Shown one piece after another: positions 14,472 through 18,698 of a stretch of 18,698 nt of DNA. The notes beneath the pieces were generated by a model that was given only the letters and a program-made list of their open reading frames with translations, ran no database searches and was not told where the DNA came from. The position numbers were made by a program, and so were the translations under genes. This DNA comes from LW40-45 sp048883105 (GTDB lineage: Archaea > Asgardarchaeota > Lokiarchaeia > Sigyniarchaeales > SOKP01). Numbering within the stretch: position 1 is the first letter of the stretch; every line of letters starts with the position of its first letter. Location of the stretch: assembly GCA_048883105.1 (NCBI GenBank), contig JBHLQY010000047.1, positions 1-18,698 of the forward strand, written 5' to 3'.

Positions 14472-14912
14472 ATGGTAAAAATAGGTCGAAATATTGACGA
14501 ATTTGAAGTAGGTATGACGGCTGAATTCAATCATACATTTACTCAAAAAGAAACAGAAATCATGGCGGATTTAATTGGGGATCATAATCCTTTCCATTAC
14601 GGTGGCGAATTCATAAGAAATACAAGGTTTAAACGACCTATTGTTCATGGATTACTTGTTGGTGGAATGATAAGTCATTTTGGTGGCGATTTATTTCCAG
14701 GCCCATGCTGTCTTGCTGAAACAATCGAGTTTAAATTCCTAAAGCCTGTTTATTTTGGAGATACTATTAGGTCTGTTGCAACCATTACGGAAGTAGATCG
14801 TAAGCAAAAGCGTCTTGCCTTTTCAATGGCGTGCTATAACGAGAAAGGCCAAAAAGTTGTGGAAGGAAGAGCAACTTGTATTCCATATCAAGTTGAAATT
14901 AAAAGGGATTGA
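14472..14912 (+). CDS. MaoC-like hot-dog (R)-specific enoyl-CoA hydratase
   Basis: MaoC/PhaJ-type enzymes hydrate trans-2-enoyl-CoA to (R)-3-hydroxyacyl-CoA or run the reverse dehydration. The 146-residue protein is a single hot-dog domain. It shows the catalytic hydratase-2 motif GDHNPFH, with D37 and H42 as the catalytic pair. This is followed by the helix containing RPIVHGLLVGGM and the strand ETIEFKFLKPVYFGDTI typical of the family. It acts in the cytoplasm, probably as a dimer. The short stand-alone form lacks the extra fold of 2-enoyl-CoA hydratases with long substrates, so short to medium chains are likelier. The gene stands close to the acyl-CoA dehydratase genes and could act in the same pathway, but it has its own promoter. 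No Shine-Dalgarno is seen before the ATG. Confidence 0.9.
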   Translation: MVKIGRNIDEFEVGMTAEFNHTFTQKETEIMADLIGDHNPFHYGGEFIRNTRFKRPIVHGLLVGGMISHFGGDLFPGPCCLAETIEFKFLKPVYFGDTIRSVATITEVDRKQKRLAFSMACYNEKGQKVVEGRATCIPYQVEIKRD

Positions 14913-14969
14913 ATAATTCGCATTAAATTATTTTATAGATAAAGGGAACTTATTTATTAGAAAAATTAT

Positions 14970-14974
14970 GGTGA
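14970..14974 (+). promoter_or_regulatory. Shine-Dalgarno site of the GH13 gene
   Basis: GGTGA lies eight bases before the ATG at 14983 and supports that start. Confidence 0.55.
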
Positions 14975-14982
14975 AATAGAAT

Positions 14983-16473
14983 ATGTCAATTAAAAAAATC
15001 GAATGGCCAAAAAATCCAATAATTTTTCAAATTAATACATGGTCTTGGCTCTATGGTTTATCAGAGACTTATAATTACCCTATTACGCTAAAGAATGTCC
15101 CTGAAGAAGTTCTAGATAAGGAAATAAGCTTATTTGACGCCGTTTGGCTTATGGGAATATGGGAACGGAGTCCAAAAGGGAGAGAAATTGCTATTCAGCA
15201 CCCTGATTTACAACAAGAATATCATAGCGCGTTAAGGTATTTTAGTACGGATGATGTTGTTGGTTCACCATATTCCGTCCATTATTATCACGTTGATTCC
15301 CATCTTGGGGGTCAAGAAGGATTAGCTTTTTTTCGCAAACAATTAGCTGATCGCGGAATTCTATTATTACTTGATTATGTACCAAACCATGTCGCCGTTG
15401 ATCACATATGGACCTTAGAGAAATCAGATATGTTTATTCAAGGTACTTTTGAAGAACAAATCTCCAATCCTTATGATTTTTTCTCGGTAGGAGATAAGGT
15501 CTATGCTCATGGTCGCGATCCTTATTTTCCTCCGTGGAGCGATACGGTGCAGATAAACGCATTTTCGCTGGATGCACGTCAGAAAGCGATAAATACTTTA
15601 TTAAATATAGCTCGCCAATGCGATGGAGTCCGTTGTGATATGGCAATGTTATTAATCAATAAAGTCTTTAAACGCACCTGGGGTGAAAGGGTGGGAACAC
15701 CCCCTGAGAAAGAATTTTGGCAAGAAATAATTCCAGCAGTAAAGGAAAAATTTCCTAATTTTAAATTTATAGCAGAAGTTTACTGGGATCTAGAATGGGA
15801 CCTTCTGCAGCAAGGATTTGATTTTTGTTATGATAAACGATTATATGAACGTTTGCTTCACGATAATGCCGAATCTATTCGAGAACATCTTCAAGCAGAT
15901 TGGGATTATCAAAGCAGATTAGTACGCTTTATTGAAAATCACGATGAAAAAAGAGCAATTAAAGTTTTTGGTGAAGAAAGATCACGGGCAGCCGCTATTA
16001 TCTCACTGACATTACCAGGAGCGCGATTGATACACGAAGGACAAATGCGGGGACATTCGATAAAATTACCCATCCAATTAAGAAGGAGACCGATGGAAGT
16101 AGATATTACAGAACTTATGGATTTTTATCAGAACTTATTAAAAATTATACCCGGAAAAGAAAAGGGGAAAGGACAATGGGAATTATGCAAAATTGAACCT
16201 GTAGCTAATGATAATTCATATAAAAACCTAATTGCTTATACGTGGTCTTTTGTTAATAAAAATATTCTTATAGTAGTCAATTTTTCAACATATCTGACAC
16301 ATGGTCATGTAAGAATTAAAGGTGCACATTATGGTTTTAATGAATGGACTTTTAGAGATTTATTAACAGAGGAAGAATATACTTATAAAGGGGAGGATCT
16401 CGATACTTACGGTCTTTACGTCGATTTAGATGCGTGGAAAGGTCATATCTTCGATATTAAAAAAATTGAATAA
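14983..16473 (+). CDS. GH13 alpha-amylase-family glycosidase, cytoplasmic
   Basis: This enzyme cleaves or transfers alpha-glucosidic bonds of starch-like glucans. All four GH13 regions are present in the 496-residue protein: region I DYVPNH (131-136), region II GVRCD with nucleophile D219, region III FIAEVYW with acid/base E265 and region IV FIENHD with transition-state stabiliser D321. A C-terminal beta domain runs from about 405 to the end. There is no signal peptide, so an intracellular role such as glycogen or maltodextrin turnover is implied. The specificity (amylase, glucanotransferase or phosphorylase-type) is open. Arginine is encoded by CGN codons more often than by AGA/AGG (about 15 of 26 by my count), unlike the AGA-rich neighbours, and G+C is visibly higher. 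This hints at transfer or high expression. GGTGA supports the start. The following gene, 53 bases on, seems to have its own promoter. Confidence 0.93.
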   Translation: MSIKKIEWPKNPIIFQINTWSWLYGLSETYNYPITLKNVPEEVLDKEISLFDAVWLMGIWERSPKGREIAIQHPDLQQEYHSALRYFSTDDVVGSPYSVHYYHVDSHLGGQEGLAFFRKQLADRGILLLLDYVPNHVAVDHIWTLEKSDMFIQGTFEEQISNPYDFFSVGDKVYAHGRDPYFPPWSDTVQINAFSLDARQKAINTLLNIARQCDGVRCDMAMLLINKVFKRTWGERVGTPPEKEFWQEIIPAVKEKFPNFKFIAEVYWDLEWDLLQQGFDFCYDKRLYERLLHDNAESIREHLQADWDYQSRLVRFIENHDEKRAIKVFGEERSRAAAIISLTLPGARLIHEGQMRGHSIKLPIQLRRRPMEVDITELMDFYQNLLKIIPGKEKGKGQWELCKIEPVANDNSYKNLIAYTWSFVNKNILIVVNFSTYLTHGHVRIKGAHYGFNEWTFRDLLTEEEYTYKGEDLDTYGLYVDLDAWKGHIFDIKKIE

Positions 16474-16494
16474 TTATCACTAGAATTCTAAAGA

Positions 16495-16510
16495 AGTTTT
16501 AATATTATTA
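16495..16510 (+). promoter_or_regulatory. Candidate TATA box for the GlmU-like gene
   Basis: GTTTTAATATTATTAT is centred about 25-28 bases before the ATG at 16527, which has no Shine-Dalgarno. A leaderless transcript is therefore likely. Confidence 0.4.
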
Positions 16511-16526
16511 TCAATTATAATCGTTT

Positions 16527-17813
16527 ATGAAAGCGGTTATATTGGCGGCAGGAGAAGGAAAGAGATTAAAACCGATAACCTCGTCACGTCCTAAACCTAT
16601 GATACCGCTTGCCGGAAAACCACTATTAGAACATACAATTTTAGGATTAAAAGACGCCGGAGTAGATGATATTTTATTAATTGTAGGGTATAAAGAAGAT
16701 GTTATTAAAGATTATTTTGGCGATGGAACTGAAAAATTTAACACTAAAATTGAATATACAACTCAAGAAAAATATTTAGGTACAGCACACGCTACTGGTT
16801 ACGCCAAAGATTTTGTCAAGGACGAACCATTTTTAATGATTTATGGCGATTTATTAGTTGATCCGATTCTTTTCAAGGAAGTTGTAAAAAAATTTAATGA
16901 TAATAATACCGAAGGATTAATTTCGTTAATTGAAGTAGAAAATCCTCAAGATTTTGGAATAATTTCACTTAATTCTGATGGATTTGTGGAAAAAATTACC
17001 GAAAAACCTTCTCCATATTTAAATTTAGGTAATCTAGCAAATGCCGGAATTTATATTTTTAAACCACTTATATTTGAAGCAATTGAAAAAACAAAAAAGT
17101 CTGTTAGAGATGAATATGAATTTACTGACTCAATGGAAATTCTAAAAAATCAATTAAACGGAAGAATTGTAGGATATGTTATTAAAAATTATGTATGGAG
17201 TGACATTGGTTTACCCTGGCAATTGTTAGATGCAAATGAATATCTTTTAGATAAAATAGAGAGTAATATATTAGCAGATACCGAAAGTAATGCCAATATT
17301 ATAGGTAAAGTATATGCGGGTAAAAATACCGTTATTCGATCTGGTTCATACATTAAAGGTCCATGTTATATAGGAGAAAATAATATTATAGGTCCTAATG
17401 CATTTATTCGACCGTATACATCAATAGGTAACAATTGTCATATTGGAATTTGTGAAATAAAAAATTCAATAATTTTATCAAATACTAATATTCCACATTT
17501 TAATTATATAGGAGACTCTATTATCTGTGAAAACGTAAATTTAGGTGCCGGTACAAATTTAGCAAATTTAAGACTTGACGATGGAAACGTAAAGGTTAAT
17601 ATTAGCGGGAAATTAATAGATTCACAAAGAAGGAAATTAGGTACGATCATAGGTCCCAATGTAAAAACTGGTATTAATTCAAGTATAATGACAGGGAGAA
17701 TATTAGGTGAAAATTCAAGAATTGGAGCACACACTTTAGTTATCGAAGATGTACCTCCTAATACTTTATATTATCAAGATCCCAATAAAGGAATTATTAA
17801 AAAGAAATTTTAA
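16527..17813 (+). CDS. GlmU-like sugar-1-phosphate nucleotidylyltransferase with beta-helix domain
   Basis: This two-domain cytoplasmic enzyme activates a sugar-1-phosphate to its UDP or dTDP form. Many archaeal homologues also acetylate glucosamine-1-phosphate. Of 428 residues, about 1-230 form the nucleotidyltransferase domain with LAAGEGKRLKPITSSRPKPM (6-25), MIYGDLL containing the metal-binding Asp, and ITEKPSP. From about 250 on, hexapeptide repeats form a left-handed beta-helix containing HFNYIGDSIICENVNLGAG, a block characteristic of GlmU acetyltransferase domains. The most likely job is UDP-N-acetylglucosamine synthesis, supported by the glmS gene that faces it three bases away. Plain glucose-1-phosphate activation remains possible. 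The length is near that of the Sulfolobus-type bifunctional enzyme (about 400 residues). Confidence 0.9.
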   Translation: MKAVILAAGEGKRLKPITSSRPKPMIPLAGKPLLEHTILGLKDAGVDDILLIVGYKEDVIKDYFGDGTEKFNTKIEYTTQEKYLGTAHATGYAKDFVKDEPFLMIYGDLLVDPILFKEVVKKFNDNNTEGLISLIEVENPQDFGIISLNSDGFVEKITEKPSPYLNLGNLANAGIYIFKPLIFEAIEKTKKSVRDEYEFTDSMEILKNQLNGRIVGYVIKNYVWSDIGLPWQLLDANEYLLDKIESNILADTESNANIIGKVYAGKNTVIRSGSYIKGPCYIGENNIIGPNAFIRPYTSIGNNCHIGICEIKNSIILSNTNIPHFNYIGDSIICENVNLGAGTNLANLRLDDGNVKVNISGKLIDSQRRKLGTIIGPNVKTGINSSIMTGRILGENSRIGAHTLVIEDVPPNTLYYQDPNKGIIKKKF

Positions 17814-17816
17814 TAT

Positions 17817-18698
17817 TTAATGAACTGTAACTGTTTTTGCTAGATTTTGAGGTTGATCGGGGTCTAAACCTACATCTACAGAATAGTAATAGGCTAAAAG
17901 TTGAAGCGCAGGTATAAATGTAATAGGACTAAAGAGGTTATAGTAGGCATTGTCCGGTTGGTTTATTCGAATTGTTACATCACTTAATTCAGTTATTTTT
18001 TTATCATTTTCAACCACAAGTGAAATAATTTCGCCACCTCTAGATTTGAATTCCATAACATTCCCAATTAAACGCTCATATGTCTCATCTGGAGGAGCAA
18101 TGAAAATAATAGGAAAACCATCTCTTACTAATGATATCGGCCCATGTTTAGCGTGTGCCGCAGAGTAACCTTCAATAAAGCGACACGCAATCTCTTTTAG
18201 CTTTAAGCCCCCCTCTTTAGCAGTAGCAATGGAAATTCCACGTGCTAAGAAAAAGAAGTTATGGGTTTTTTCCAAACTGTTAACGATTTCCTTTATCAAA
18301 TCTATATTATTTTCGAGAAAATTTTCTATAATATCAGGAGTATTTTTTAGCGCATTGTAGTACTTATTAATCTCTTCTGGAGATAAAATTTTTCTCATTT
18401 TTGCAATTTCTAAACCAATCAATGCCATTGTTAATACTTGAGTTACATATGTTTTTGTTGCTGCAACACCAATTTCAGGTCCTGCTTGTGTTACTAATAT
18501 ATGATCAGAATATCTAGTAAGTGATGAACCTACTATATTTGTAATAGATAAAATTTTAACGTTCTTATTTTTTTTTGCCCATCTAATGGCTTCAATCGTG
18601 TCAATAGTTTCTCCAGATTGCGAAACGGCAATAATTACTGAATTATCTTGCAATGAATTTGATAATTGAGTATGGAATTCAGAACACTCAATTGCTTG
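17817..18698 (-). CDS. glmS: Glucosamine--fructose-6-phosphate aminotransferase, C-terminal part (cut by window edge)
   Basis: GlmS makes glucosamine-6-phosphate from fructose-6-phosphate and glutamine, the first step toward UDP-GlcNAc. Only the last 293 residues are in the window, because the frame is open to base 18698 with no start in sight. They cover most of the two SIS sugar-isomerase domains. SQSGET (residues 26-31 of this fragment) is the phosphate-binding serine loop. GPEIGVAATKTYVTQ follows, then EIACRFIEGYSAAHAKHGP. The C-terminal tail DQPQNLAKTVTVH is the GlmS signature end. The missing half should hold the N-terminal glutaminase domain with its nucleophilic Cys. An internal TTG at 18653 is not the real start, since homologous residues (CSEFHTQLSNS) continue before it. 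The gene converges on the GlmU-like gene with three bases between the stops. Confidence 0.95.
   Translation of the reverse strand, partial: QAIECSEFHTQLSNSLQDNSVIIAVSQSGETIDTIEAIRWAKKNKNVKILSITNIVGSSLTRYSDHILVTQAGPEIGVAATKTYVTQVLTMALIGLEIAKMRKILSPEEINKYYNALKNTPDIIENFLENNIDLIKEIVNSLEKTHNFFFLARGISIATAKEGGLKLKEIACRFIEGYSAAHAKHGPISLVRDGFPIIFIAPPDETYERLIGNVMEFKSRGGEIISLVVENDKKITELSDVTIRINQPDNAYYNLFSPITFIPALQLLAYYYSVDVGLDPDQPQNLAKTVTVH

Noticed and set aside
14223..14546. 107-codon minus-strand frame overlapping the coiled-coil/proline-rich gene and the MaoC-like gene
   Set aside because: It runs over the promoter region and into a well-supported enzyme gene on the opposite strand, and its translation has no protein-like domain.
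18653..18698. Start of glmS at the TTG at 18653
   Set aside because: The same frame continues to the window edge with GlmS-like residues, so the gene is simply truncated by the window.
1..18698. Defence island, mobile element or CRISPR system
   Set aside because: No transposase, integrase, nuclease/toxin pair or regularly spaced direct repeats were seen on either strand; the genes are metabolic, housekeeping or unknown.

Overview
This AT-rich window (roughly 30% G+C by eye) is archaeal. The informative markers are a RadA recombinase, an EndA-type tRNA splicing endonuclease, a MEMO1-family protein, a DUF47/PhoU-like protein, TATA-box promoters and many leaderless starts. Long coiled-coil proteins, a small CPxC zinc-ribbon protein, 7-TM proteins and a RadA with a eukaryote-like Walker A loop together suggest an Asgard (Lokiarchaeia-like) genome. 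That placement is an inference, because there is no rRNA or ribosomal gene here to confirm it. I see no tRNA, rRNA, CRISPR array, insertion sequence, integrase or plasmid gene.

Layout. At 1-1.9 kb, a polytopic membrane protein is followed by radA (+). At 1.9-5.8 kb, five minus-strand genes lie close together: MEMO1-like, then a coiled-coil protein, a PfkB sugar kinase, a YdjM-like membrane protein and an OsmC-like peroxidase. This is probably one operon, at least for the first three or four genes. At 5.8-6.1 kb there is an intergenic stretch with a G+C-rich island that may be a small RNA. At 6.1-6.7 kb lies endA. At 6.8-8.3 kb, a DUF47/PhoU-like gene is divergent from a VIT1/CCC1-type metal transporter.

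At 8.4-13.7 kb are the parts of an ATP-driven radical dehydratase/reductase of the 2-hydroxyacyl-CoA dehydratase/benzoyl-CoA reductase superfamily. The activator ATPase (HgdC-like) sits at 8.4-9.2 kb and the two catalytic subunits (HgdB-like, HgdA-like) at 11.2-13.7 kb. Two minus-strand genes separate them: a 7-TM protein and a zinc-ribbon protein. At 13.8-14.9 kb, a coiled-coil/proline-rich protein is divergent from a MaoC-like enoyl-CoA hydratase. At 15-18.7 kb are a cytoplasmic GH13 alpha-amylase-family enzyme, a GlmU-like nucleotidyltransferase/beta-helix protein and, facing it, the C-terminal half of glmS, which is cut by the window edge.

How the genes work together. GlmS makes glucosamine-6-phosphate, and the GlmU-like protein plausibly makes the activated (acetyl)hexosamine nucleotide. 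The HgdC activator would deliver one low-potential electron per ATP-driven cycle to the HgdA/HgdB pair, and all [4Fe-4S]-type cysteine positions expected for these families can be seen. The MaoC hydratase acts on CoA thioesters and could belong to the same pathway, but that link rests only on proximity. The strongest items for a second look are the split dehydratase module, an apparent AUA start codon in the YdjM-like gene, the RAD51-like P-loop in RadA, the G+C-rich island before endA and the out-of-frame upstream ORF at endA.
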